DNA of 64,000 nucleotides from Nocardiopsis sp. CC223A (lineage in GTDB: Bacteria; Actinomycetota; Actinomycetes; Streptosporangiales; Streptosporangiaceae), in the NCBI RefSeq assembly GCF_030766825.1, contig NZ_JASFDV010000031.1, positions 1 through 64,000 on the forward strand, in the 5' to 3' direction. The first letter of the stretch is position 1; each line of letters begins with the position of its first letter. Shown here in pieces: positions 41,551 to 49,673 of the stretch. The notes below the pieces were generated by a model, which was not told the DNA's origin, did no database searches, and was given only the letters and a program-made list of their open reading frames with translations. Position numbers and translations under genes: made by a program.

Positions 41551-43020
41551 ATGGACTCTTCCCGGACGGTGGACGACCTCGTCGGGCTCCTCGGCGCGTG
41601 GTCCGCCGGGGACGGCGCGCTCTACCGCAGGCTCGCCGACTCCCTCCGGACGCTCATCGACGAGGGCAGCCTCGCCCCCGGTGAGCGGCTGCCGTCCGAG
41701 CGCGTCCTGGCGGCGGCGCTGCGGGTCAGCCGGACCACCGTGGTCTCCGCCTACGACCTGCTGCGCTCCGAGGGCGTCTTCGACAGCCGGCAGGGCAGCG
41801 GCACCCGGGTCAGCGACAGGGTCGCGCCGGTGCGCTCCGACGGCTGGGCGGCCAACGGCGTCGGCCAGTTCATGTACCGCAACCTCATCCAGAAGGACAC
41901 CGGGCTCATCTCGGCCACCTGTATGAACACCCCCGCGATACCGGGGTTCGTCGACGTGGTCCGGGAGAGCCTGGACGACCTGGGGGCGCTGCTGGACGAG
42001 GGCACCTACTACCCGCAGGGGCTGCCCGTGCTGCGCCGGGCCATCGCCGACTACTACACCGACCGGGGCCTGCCCACCGACGCCGACCAGATCGTCGTCA
42101 CCACCGGCGCCCACCAGGGCATCGCCCTGGTGTCCCAGCTCTACCTGCGCAAGGGCTCGCCGGTGGTGGTGGAGGACCCCGGGTTCGCGGGCTGCCTGGA
42201 CCTGATGAGCGACCGGGGCGCCCGGTTCGTGCCCGTGCCGCTGGACGACCAGGGCATCGACATCAACGGGGTGCGCCGCGCCGTGGACGAGCACGCCCCC
42301 CACCTGCTCTACACGATGCCCTCGTACCACAACCCGACCGGCACGATGATGTCCGTGGCCCGCCGCCGCGAACTGGGCGAACTGTCGGCCCGGACCGGGA
42401 CGCCGATCCTGGAGGACGCCGCCTACACCGGGATCCGCCACCCGCAGGAGCCGCCGCCGCTGGCCGCCTACGCGCCCCGCGGCGCGGAGGTCATCAGTGT
42501 CGACTCGCTGTCCAAGGTGGCCTGGTCGGGGCTGCGCGTGGGCTGGCTGCGCGCCCCGGTGGAGATGGCGGTGCGGCTCAGCCGCCGCAAGCTGCTGGCC
42601 GACCTGGCCGGACCGCAGCTGGACCAGGTCGTCGCCGTGCGCCTGCTGGCCGACTACGACCGGATCGCCCGCGAGCGCTCGGAGCGGCTGAGCACCGCCA
42701 TGGACCACATGGAGGAGATGCTCCGCCGCGACCTGCCCGACTGGCGGTGGAACCGCCCCGACGGCGGCGCCGCCCTGTGGGTCGAGCTGCCCGGGATCGA
42801 CTCGCGGGCCTTCACCCAGGTCGCGCTCTGCCACGGGCTCGAACTGGTGCCCGGCAGCCTGATGTCCGCGTCGCCCATCGGCCCGTTCGACCGGCACTTC
42901 CGGCTGCCCGTGGCCTTCGACGCCGCCGAGCGCGAGGAGGTCGTCTGGCGGCTGGCCCGCGCCTGGCGCGAGCTGGACCGGCACGGCCCGGTCTCCGCCC
43001 CCATCCCGCTGGTGGTCTGA
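41551..43020 (+). CDS. MocR-type regulator (GntR HTH fused to aminotransferase fold)
   Basis: 489 residues. The N-terminal GntR winged helix (LYRRLADSLRTLIDEGSLAPGERLPSERVLAAALRVSRTTVVSAYDLLRSEG) is joined to a class I aminotransferase domain with YPQGLPVLRRAIADYY, VTTGAHQGIALV, YTMPSYHNPTGTMMS and the PLP lysine in VDSLSKVAWSGLRVGW. MocR proteins sense PLP or amino-acid adducts and control metabolic genes. The ATG at 41551 has GGAGG at five bases. The adjacent divergent DUF3291 gene is the likely target; PdxR-type control of vitamin B6 is not supported by neighbours. Confidence 0.92.
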   Translation: MDSSRTVDDLVGLLGAWSAGDGALYRRLADSLRTLIDEGSLAPGERLPSERVLAAALRVSRTTVVSAYDLLRSEGVFDSRQGSGTRVSDRVAPVRSDGWAANGVGQFMYRNLIQKDTGLISATCMNTPAIPGFVDVVRESLDDLGALLDEGTYYPQGLPVLRRAIADYYTDRGLPTDADQIVVTTGAHQGIALVSQLYLRKGSPVVVEDPGFAGCLDLMSDRGARFVPVPLDDQGIDINGVRRAVDEHAPHLLYTMPSYHNPTGTMMSVARRRELGELSARTGTPILEDAAYTGIRHPQEPPPLAAYAPRGAEVISVDSLSKVAWSGLRVGWLRAPVEMAVRLSRRKLLADLAGPQLDQVVAVRLLADYDRIARERSERLSTAMDHMEEMLRRDLPDWRWNRPDGGAALWVELPGIDSRAFTQVALCHGLELVPGSLMSASPIGPFDRHFRLPVAFDAAEREEVVWRLARAWRELDRHGPVSAPIPLVV

Positions 43021-43022
43021 AC

Positions 43023-43333
43023 GCGGCGAAGCCGCCCGCGGGGCTCCGGCGGCCGGAGCGGACGTCCACGCGGGGCACCGTGCCGACCGGGGCCCGATCC
43101 CCGTTCTCCGGGCGGCCGGGTACGGGCCGCAGTGGAACGGGGTCCGAAGGGGGGACGAAGCCGCCCGCAGGACGGGGTCCCGTGGGCGGCTTCGCCGTGT
43201 TCTCTCGGGCCTGTGCTTCGCTTCGGCCCGTGCTCGGCCGCCCGGGGAACGGGAACCTTCGTCCCTGCGTGGACGTCCTCGTTCCTCGGACGTCCGCTCC
43301 GGGACTCCAGAACCCCGTGGGCGGCCTCGCCGT
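43023..43333. repeat. ~310-bp imperfect inverted repeat (long hairpin)
   Basis: The two halves of this gene-free region are imperfect inverted copies. Exact paired blocks include CGGAGCGGACGTCC at 43054-43067 with its complement at 43288-43301, and the tip GAAGCCGCCC at 43157-43166 with 43184-43193. It lies between the convergent MocR and superoxide dismutase genes. It may end transcription both ways, but it is far longer than a terminator. The motif GAAGCCGCCC recurs several times. Confidence 0.7.
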
Positions 43334-43347
43334 CACCGGCCGGTCGG

Positions 43348-43962
43348 CTAGCCGATCCGGACCTTGCGGGCGGCCTCGAAGCGCTCCTGGACGTCGGCCC
43401 AGTTGACCACGTTCCAGAACGCCTTGATGTAGTCGGCCTTCACGTTCTTGTACTGCAGGTAGAACGCGTGCTCCCACATGTCCAGCATGAGCAGCGGCAC
43501 GGAGCTCAGCGCGGCGTTGCCCTGCTGGTCGTAGAGCTGCTCGATGATGAGGCGCTGACCCAGCGCGTCCCAGGCCAGGAACGCCCAGCCGGAGCCCTGG
43601 AGGCTCGCCGCGGCCGCGTTGAAGTGGGCGCGGAAGGCGTCGAAGGAGCCGAACTGGTCGTCGATGGCGGCACCGAGCTCGCCCTCGGGCTTGTCCCCGC
43701 CCTCAGCGGACAGGTTCTTCCAGAACACGCTGTGGTTGACGTGGCCGCCGAGGTGGAACGCGAGGTTCTTCTCCAGCATGGTCACGGCACCGAAGTCGCC
43801 CTTGTCGCGGGCCTCGGCCAGCTGCTCCAGCGCCCCGTTGGCACCGGCGACGTAGGCGGCGTGGTGCTTGTCGTGGTGCAGCTCCATGATCTGACCGGAG
43901 ATCCACGGCTCCAGGGCCGCATAGTCGTAGGGCAGCTCGGGGAGCGTGTATGGCGCAGACAT
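43348..43962 (-). CDS. sodA: Superoxide dismutase (Mn/Fe type)
   Basis: 204 residues, standard length. Metal ligands are visible: His29 in [13 protein letters not shown], His in [13 protein letters not shown], and Asp/His in [15 protein letters not shown]. The Gln in YDQQGN sits in the region that tends to favour manganese, so Mn is likelier than Fe (inference). It turns superoxide into oxygen and hydrogen peroxide in the cytoplasm. The ATG has AAAGG upstream. No Ni-SOD features are present. The gene is divergent from the acyltransferase. Confidence 0.95.
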   Translation of the reverse strand: MSAPYTLPELPYDYAALEPWISGQIMELHHDKHHAAYVAGANGALEQLAEARDKGDFGAVTMLEKNLAFHLGGHVNHSVFWKNLSAEGGDKPEGELGAAIDDQFGSFDAFRAHFNAAAASLQGSGWAFLAWDALGQRLIIEQLYDQQGNAALSSVPLLMLDMWEHAFYLQYKNVKADYIKAFWNVVNWADVQERFEAARKVRIG

Positions 43963-44309
43963 CTCAGGCGCACCTTTCCGATGAAGCGTTTCGTCGTCAC
44001 TTACCAGCGAAGGATCGCTAGGCAGCAAGCTATCAGCCGTGCGGCGGGGCCCCCGGTGTCAGGACGGCGACACCCGGGGGTGGGAATAAACCGCGGTACA
44101 CCCTCCGTAGCGGTGTACTTTCTGTCGGGAACCGTGTTCGTACGGTGGGGATCTCCGAGAGTGAGGGACGCCGGGGCTTTTCGGAGGTTCGGTCGAGGTC
44201 GCCCGGTGTACGTCTTCGGGCGTTGGAGGGGCGTTCACCGGCCGTTCCGTCCCGTGGGCGATGATCCGACGCCACTTCCCGGTCATCTCGCACACCTTGA
44301 GGCACGTCC
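43963..44309. other. Divergent promoter region, sod / acyltransferase
   Basis: 347 bases. A bulged hairpin (CCCCCGGTGTC at 44051-44061 with GACACCCGGGGG at 44069-44080) and a 7-9-7 palindrome (44096-44118) are visible. No gene is seen. Confidence 0.5.
44096..44118. promoter_or_regulatory. GTACACC-N9-GGTGTAC palindrome
   Basis: A perfect 7-bp inverted repeat with a nine-base spacer in the divergent sod-acyltransferase region. The size fits an operator for a dimeric regulator. Regulator unknown. Confidence 0.45.
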
Positions 44310-46373
44310 ATGTCCACTTCCGAACGCGGTGCCGCCGACCACCGCGTTTCCCAGCGCAGCGGCTTCCGCCCGGAGATCGAGGGGCTGCGCGCCGTCGCCG
44401 TCCTGCTGGTCGCCGTCTACCACATCTGGTTCGGCCGGGTCTCCGGCGGCGTGGACGTCTTCCTGTTCCTCACCGGGTTCCTCATCACCGGGTCCCTGGT
44501 CCGCTCGGCCGAGCGCGACGGGCGCATCGCCCCGTTCGCGTTCTGGGCCCGGCTGCTGCGGCGGCTGACCCCCGCCGTCGGCGTCGTGCTGGTGGCGGTA
44601 CTGGCCATGGCGTACCTGTGGCTGCCGCGGTCGCGCTGGCCGGACGTCATCGCCCAGGTGTACGCGTCCGCGCTCTACCACGAGAACTGGGCGCTGGCCG
44701 CCGCGGCCGTCGACTACCTGGCCAGGGAGGGCGCGCCCAGCCCGGTGCAGCACTTCTGGTCGCTGTCCGTCCAGGGCCAGTTCTACCTGCTGTGGCCGCT
44801 GCTGCTGGGGGCGGTGCTGCTGGCCGCGGGCCGGGACCGGATGCGCCGCGCCTCGCTGGCCGCGGTCGGCACGGTGCTGGCGGCCTCCCTGGCCTACTCG
44901 GTGTGGATCACCGCCGTCGACCAGCCCTGGGCCTACTTCGACACCGGCGCCCGGCTGTGGGAGCTGGCCCTGGGCGGGGTGCTGGCCCTGGTCGTCCACC
45001 GGATCGCCCCGCCCGCGCCGGTGCGGTGGGCGCTGGGCTGGGGCGGCCTGGCCGCCCTGGTCCTGTGCGGGGTGCTGCTGCCGGTGTCCTCCCTGTTCCC
45101 CGGGTACGCGGCCCTGCTGCCGACCCTCGCCGCGGCCGCCGTCATCGTCGCCGGCGGCGGGGGCGGTCGGACCGGCGTGCACCGAATGCTCACCTGGCGC
45201 CCCCTGATGGCGCTGGGCGGCCTGTCGTACGCCCTCTACCTGTGGCACTGGCCGATCCTGGTGGTGTACCTCCAGCTCACCGGCCGTTCCCTGGCCACCC
45301 CGCTGGGCGGTGCGGCCGTGCTGGCCCTGTCCCTGGGCCTGGCCTGGATCACCTCCACGGCCGTCGAGGGCGGGGTCGCACGCCTGTCCGGCAAGGTGCC
45401 CCGGCCGTGGCTGCCTGCCTGGTCGGCGGCGATGGCGGCCCTGGTCATCGTCCCCGTCCTGGTCGTCGGCTCCCAGTGGTCGGACCGGCTGGCCGAACAG
45501 CGGCGGGAGCGCGCCGAACGCGTCATCGAGCCCGTCGACTACCCCGGGGCGGCCCTGGTCACCCACCCCGAGCTGGCCACCGTGCTGCCCGACCTGCCGG
45601 TGGTCCCCGACCCCCTCGACGCCCAGGACGACCTGTCCGAGCACCACCTCCAGGGCTGCCACGTGGACCTGAGGGCCACCGAACCGAAGGTGTGCTGGGC
45701 CGGGCCCGAGGACGCCGAGTACACGATCGCCATGGTCGGCGCCTCGCGCACCGCCCACTGGTACCCGGCGCTGGAGGAGGTCGCCCTGAAGCACGGGTGG
45801 CGCCTGGTGTCGTTCACCAAGAGCGGATGCCAGTTCAGCGCCGAGGTCCCCTACACCCAGGGCCGCGTGTTCACCGAATGCCAGGAGTGGGACGCCCGGG
45901 CCATGGAGGTGCTGGAGGAGCTGCGCCCCGACGCCGTGTTCACCTCCTCCACCCGGGCCGGCGCCGGCGGGGAGGTGGTCCTGCCCGGGTTCCCGGTGCG
46001 CTGGCGGGAGCTGGACGCCCTGGGCATCGACGTCATCGGGATCCGCGACCTGCCCCGGCACTCCTACGCCGGGGCCGAGTGCGTGGCCGACGGCACGGCC
46101 GAGGAGTGCACCGACCCGGTCGGCTACTCGCACGCCGAACACGACCCGGCCGCAGTGCGAGCGGAGCGGGGGCGCCTGCCGGACAACGTCTCCCTGGTGG
46201 ACCTCACCGAGCACGTGTGCCCCAGCGGGCGCTGCGACGCGGTCGTCGGCAACATCCTCGTGTACTGGGACCACTCCCACATGACCGCCACCTACGCCCG
46301 CACCCTCGTCCCGGTCCTGGACGAGGCGCTGGTGGAGGCCACCGGACAGGGCAACGCAACAGAGAACTCTTGA
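44310..46373 (+). CDS. Acyltransferase-3 membrane protein with C-terminal SGNH domain (OafA-like)
   Basis: 687 residues. The N-terminal 400 residues form about ten helices with the acyltransferase-3 start GFRPEIEGLRAVAVLLVAVYHIW (catalytic-type His), then FWSLSVQGQFYLLWPLLL and LSYALYLWHWPILV. The C-terminal extracellular domain carries an SGNH-like block I, MVGASRTAHWYPAL, with the usual Asp replaced by Ala, and the terminal WDHSHMTATYA pair. Such fusions O-acetylate surface polysaccharides using cytoplasmic acyl-CoA. The ATG has GAGG at seven bases. It heads a surface-glycan locus with a methyltransferase and four GT2 enzymes. Confidence 0.92.
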   Translation: MSTSERGAADHRVSQRSGFRPEIEGLRAVAVLLVAVYHIWFGRVSGGVDVFLFLTGFLITGSLVRSAERDGRIAPFAFWARLLRRLTPAVGVVLVAVLAMAYLWLPRSRWPDVIAQVYASALYHENWALAAAAVDYLAREGAPSPVQHFWSLSVQGQFYLLWPLLLGAVLLAAGRDRMRRASLAAVGTVLAASLAYSVWITAVDQPWAYFDTGARLWELALGGVLALVVHRIAPPAPVRWALGWGGLAALVLCGVLLPVSSLFPGYAALLPTLAAAAVIVAGGGGGRTGVHRMLTWRPLMALGGLSYALYLWHWPILVVYLQLTGRSLATPLGGAAVLALSLGLAWITSTAVEGGVARLSGKVPRPWLPAWSAAMAALVIVPVLVVGSQWSDRLAEQRRERAERVIEPVDYPGAALVTHPELATVLPDLPVVPDPLDAQDDLSEHHLQGCHVDLRATEPKVCWAGPEDAEYTIAMVGASRTAHWYPALEEVALKHGWRLVSFTKSGCQFSAEVPYTQGRVFTECQEWDARAMEVLEELRPDAVFTSSTRAGAGGEVVLPGFPVRWRELDALGIDVIGIRDLPRHSYAGAECVADGTAEECTDPVGYSHAEHDPAAVRAERGRLPDNVSLVDLTEHVCPSGRCDAVVGNILVYWDHSHMTATYARTLVPVLDEALVEATGQGNATENS

Positions 46374-46588
46374 AGGCGCCGTGGTCGGTCGAGGGTGATC
46401 TTCCGGTGAACAACAGGGGAATTGCCCCGCACGCGGGTTTCCCCTCCTCTCGCGAGGTGGTGTCTTAGTCGGGTGGGCCCTTCGTGTCACCGAGCCGTGG
46501 CGCCGGGCCCGCCCCTTATCGTCCGGCCCCGTGCGCCCGGGACCCCTCCCCGCGCCCGCCGGTCCCACCATCCCCCCTGGAGATGCCC

Positions 46589-47623
46589 GTGCGTTCGCTG
46601 CGCCGCCTGCTGCGCCCCCTCCTGGCCGTCGCCGCCGTCGTCGGCATCCTCGGTTCGGCCGCCCTGGTCACCACGGCGGCCCTGGGCCTGATCACCTGGG
46701 TGGAGGCGGGCACCCTCATCGCCCTGGCCCTGCTCGGCGCGCTGGCCTGCGGACTGGGCCTGGGCCTGCTCCTGGTGCGCCGCTCGGTGCGCGCCCTGGA
46801 GGAGTCGGTGCGCGAGCACGCCCGCAAGGTCACCCAGGCCCTGGGCGAGGACCGGCTGGAGACGCGGCGCTCCCTGAAGGAACTGCGCGAGCGCGTCACC
46901 CGCGTCACCGACCACGCGCTGCCCAAGGCCTCCCGCGAACTGCGCCGCGCCGTCGAACTCCAGGGCCGCGCCGACTACGAGCAGCAGGTCGCCTGGACCG
47001 AGCTGCGCGAGCACCTGGACACCGCCCCGTTCATGCCGCCGCTGCGCGGCTGGGCCGCCTCGCCCGACGTGCTGCGCGTCCTGGTCCGCCACATCGAGCG
47101 GCTGCGCCCCACCACCGTCGTGGAGTGCGGCAGCGGCGCCTCCAGCGTCTGGCTCGGCTACGCGCTGCGCCGGGCGGGCGGCGGCCGCCTCGTCGCCCTG
47201 GAGCACGACGCCCGCTACGCCGAACTGAGCCGCGCCCTGGTCGCCTCCCACGGACTCGACGACATCGTCGAGGTCCGCCACGCCCCCCTCACCCCGATCG
47301 ACACGGACACCGTCACCGTCGACGGCGAGGAGCGCACCACCGCCGACCGCTGGTACGACGTCACCGCCCTGACCGACCTGGCCGACGTGGGTCTGGTGTT
47401 CGTCGACGGCCCGCCCCAGGCCACCGGCCTCCAGGCCCGCTTCCCCGCGCTACCGCGGCTGCTGGCGCACTGCACCGAGGACGTCGTGTTCGTCCTGGAC
47501 GACGCCGACCGCGCGGAGGAGCGCGCGGTCGGCGAGCGCTGGCTGGCCGCCCACCCGGAGTTCCAGCGCACCGAGGAGCAGGCGGAGAAGGGGGCGCACG
47601 TGTTCGGCCGCAAGGGGATCTGA
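46589..47623 (+). CDS. Membrane-anchored SAM-dependent methyltransferase-like protein
   Basis: 344 residues. Two hydrophobic helices (about 5-60) are followed by a coiled-coil linker (EESVREHARKVTQALGEDRLETRRSLKELRERV) and a class I methyltransferase domain. Motif I is VVECGSGASSVWLGYALRR (about 172), with the acidic end of strand 2 in LVALEHDARY and motif IV in LVFVDGPPQAT. The GTG at 46589 has GGAG at an ideal six bases, whereas the ATG two codons earlier abuts it. Such proteins methylate sugars or act near membrane glycan synthesis; the target is unknown. It leads directly into the glycosyltransferase genes. Confidence 0.85.
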   Translation: MRSLRRLLRPLLAVAAVVGILGSAALVTTAALGLITWVEAGTLIALALLGALACGLGLGLLLVRRSVRALEESVREHARKVTQALGEDRLETRRSLKELRERVTRVTDHALPKASRELRRAVELQGRADYEQQVAWTELREHLDTAPFMPPLRGWAASPDVLRVLVRHIERLRPTTVVECGSGASSVWLGYALRRAGGGRLVALEHDARYAELSRALVASHGLDDIVEVRHAPLTPIDTDTVTVDGEERTTADRWYDVTALTDLADVGLVFVDGPPQATGLQARFPALPRLLAHCTEDVVFVLDDADRAEERAVGERWLAAHPEFQRTEEQAEKGAHVFGRKGI

Positions 47624-47672
47624 CCCGCCCCGCACCACCCGGCACCACCGCACCGACACCCACGAGGTCTGG

Positions 47673-49673
47673 ATGATCACCACCGCCCTGAGGGACGCCC
47701 TGCGCGCCCGCGGCACCGAGACCGCCCTGCTCTGCCACACCGGCGCGGGCACCCGCGCCCACCTGGACGGACTGCCGCTCGCCCCGGCGGACGCGGTCGT
47801 GGACCTGGACGCCCGCGTCCTGGGCGAACCCCTGGAGCTGCGCAACCTCTGGGAGCGCGACAGCGGGCCCGAGGCGGGCCTGGTGGCGGTCGTCGCCGCG
47901 ACCCCCGCCGACCTGCACCGCTCCCTGGCCGCCGCGGCCGACCTGCCGCGCGCCGTCCAGGTGGTCGTCGCGATCGTGGACACCCCCGGGCACCAGGAGC
48001 CGCCGCTGCCCGCGTCCCCGGGCATGGGCCAGTGGCGCGAACTCCAGGAGGTGCGGGTGCGCCGGGCGGGACGGAGCGGGTGGCTGTGCGAGCTGTTCTT
48101 CCCCAACGGGGTGGAGACCCCGCAGGTGCTGGACGCGGTCTGGTCCGGCACCCGGGGGCGGCGCCGCGGCCCGGCACTGGCGCCGCTGGCCGCGCTGTCG
48201 GGTCCCGAGGCCGCGCTGTGGCGGCCCGGCGACACCGGGGCCCGCGGCGTGCAGGCGGCCGGCCCGGTGCCGTTGCGCCGGGTCACCCCGGTCGGCGACC
48301 TGGCCCTGCGCGTGGGCGAGGGGGCGCCGCCGGAGTGGACCGACGAGGCGGTGCCGGTCCTGGACCGGCGCACCACCCGCACCGACTCCTGGGAGCGGAT
48401 CGCGGCGCCGGGCGGCGCCCGGGTGCGCGAGAACACCGGGCCGTCGGACATCGCCCCCATCGACGAGCTCTCCGTCAACCCGGTCGGGTTCTCCAAGGAC
48501 GCGAACGGGCCGATGGGCGACCTCACCGTCCACGGCGACCGCGCCGTCGTCCGCCAGGGCGAGAAGGATCTGGCCGTGGTCGCCCCGGACGGCACCGTCA
48601 CCGACGTGGACCTGTCCCGGATCCGCCACCTGCGCGGCGTCCGCGTGGACTGGTCCGGGCACACCGGCCCCACCGCGGCCGTCCGCGCCGTCGCCTCCCT
48701 GGCGGCCGGCGGGGTCCCGCTCGTCTCCGGACCCCCGCCCGCCTGGGCGGCCGGACTCGGCGACCCCCTGGCCGAGCTGATCACCGCCGCCGACGCCGAG
48801 GAGCTGGCCGACCCGCTGCGGCGGGAGGAGTACAGCGTCCGCCTGCGCCGCACCGCCCTGCGCCTGCACGGGGCGCGCTCCCGGTGGCGGGACCTGGGCG
48901 CCCAGGCCGGGGTCCCGGTCCCGCCCGCGCCCGCGGTGTCCGTGATCCTGTGCACCCGCCGCCCGGAGATGGTCGGGTTCGCCCTCGCCCAGATCGCCCG
49001 CCAGCGCGGGGTGGACGTCGAACTCGTCCTCACCCTGCACGGCTTCCCCGCCTCCCTGCCCGAGGTGGCCGCAGCCATCGCCGAGTACGAGGCCACCGGG
49101 CTGCCCCTGGTCGTGTGCGAGGCGCCCGCCGACAAGATCTTCGGCTCGGTGCTCAACGACGCGGTCGCCCGCACCTCCGGGACCCTCGTGTCCAAGTGGG
49201 ACGACGACGACTGGTACGGCCCCGACCACCTCGCCGACCTCGTCCTGGCCCGCACCTACTCCGGCGCCGAGCTCCTCGGCGTCGGCCAGGACTTCGTCTA
49301 CCTCCAGGAGGTCGACCTGACCCTCTGGCGGGAGGGCCGGTCCGAATCCTCCAGCCGGTTCATCGCCGGGGGCACCATCCTCACGGACCGGGCGGTCCTG
49401 GAGGAGACCGGGGGCTTCCGCCCGGTGCCCCGCTCCATCGACACCCAACTCCTCATCGCCGTCATGCGCGGCGGCGGCCGCATCTACCGCGGCCACGGAC
49501 TGGGGTACGTGCTCCGCCGCACCGGCGGCGGCCACACCTGGTCCGAGGACATGGCCTTCTTCCTGCGCAACCGCATCCAACAGTGGTTCGGCTGGCGTCC
49601 GAGCGCCCTCCTGGAGGGGGAGCCCGAGCCCTTCGGCCGACCCGTCACCGAGTACACGGGGGGACTCCGTTGA
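47673..49673 (+). CDS. GT2 glycosyltransferase with large N-terminal domain (pair 1, first gene)
   Basis: 666 residues. The first 420 residues are unrecognised and end in the conserved EEYSVRLRRTALRLHGARSRW. The C-terminal 240 are a GT-A glycosyltransferase of family 2: VSVILCTRRPEMVGFALAQI, then the metal motif SKWDDDDWYGPDHLADL, GGTILTDRAVLEETGGF and HTWSEDMAFF. It is closely paralogous to 52665-54653 over its full length. The ATG has GAGGT at five bases. Its stop overlaps the TTG of the next gene, so the two are coupled. Donor and acceptor are unknown; surface polymer synthesis is inferred from neighbours. Confidence 0.9.
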   Translation: MITTALRDALRARGTETALLCHTGAGTRAHLDGLPLAPADAVVDLDARVLGEPLELRNLWERDSGPEAGLVAVVAATPADLHRSLAAAADLPRAVQVVVAIVDTPGHQEPPLPASPGMGQWRELQEVRVRRAGRSGWLCELFFPNGVETPQVLDAVWSGTRGRRRGPALAPLAALSGPEAALWRPGDTGARGVQAAGPVPLRRVTPVGDLALRVGEGAPPEWTDEAVPVLDRRTTRTDSWERIAAPGGARVRENTGPSDIAPIDELSVNPVGFSKDANGPMGDLTVHGDRAVVRQGEKDLAVVAPDGTVTDVDLSRIRHLRGVRVDWSGHTGPTAAVRAVASLAAGGVPLVSGPPPAWAAGLGDPLAELITAADAEELADPLRREEYSVRLRRTALRLHGARSRWRDLGAQAGVPVPPAPAVSVILCTRRPEMVGFALAQIARQRGVDVELVLTLHGFPASLPEVAAAIAEYEATGLPLVVCEAPADKIFGSVLNDAVARTSGTLVSKWDDDDWYGPDHLADLVLARTYSGAELLGVGQDFVYLQEVDLTLWREGRSESSSRFIAGGTILTDRAVLEETGGFRPVPRSIDTQLLIAVMRGGGRIYRGHGLGYVLRRTGGGHTWSEDMAFFLRNRIQQWFGWRPSALLEGEPEPFGRPVTEYTGGLR

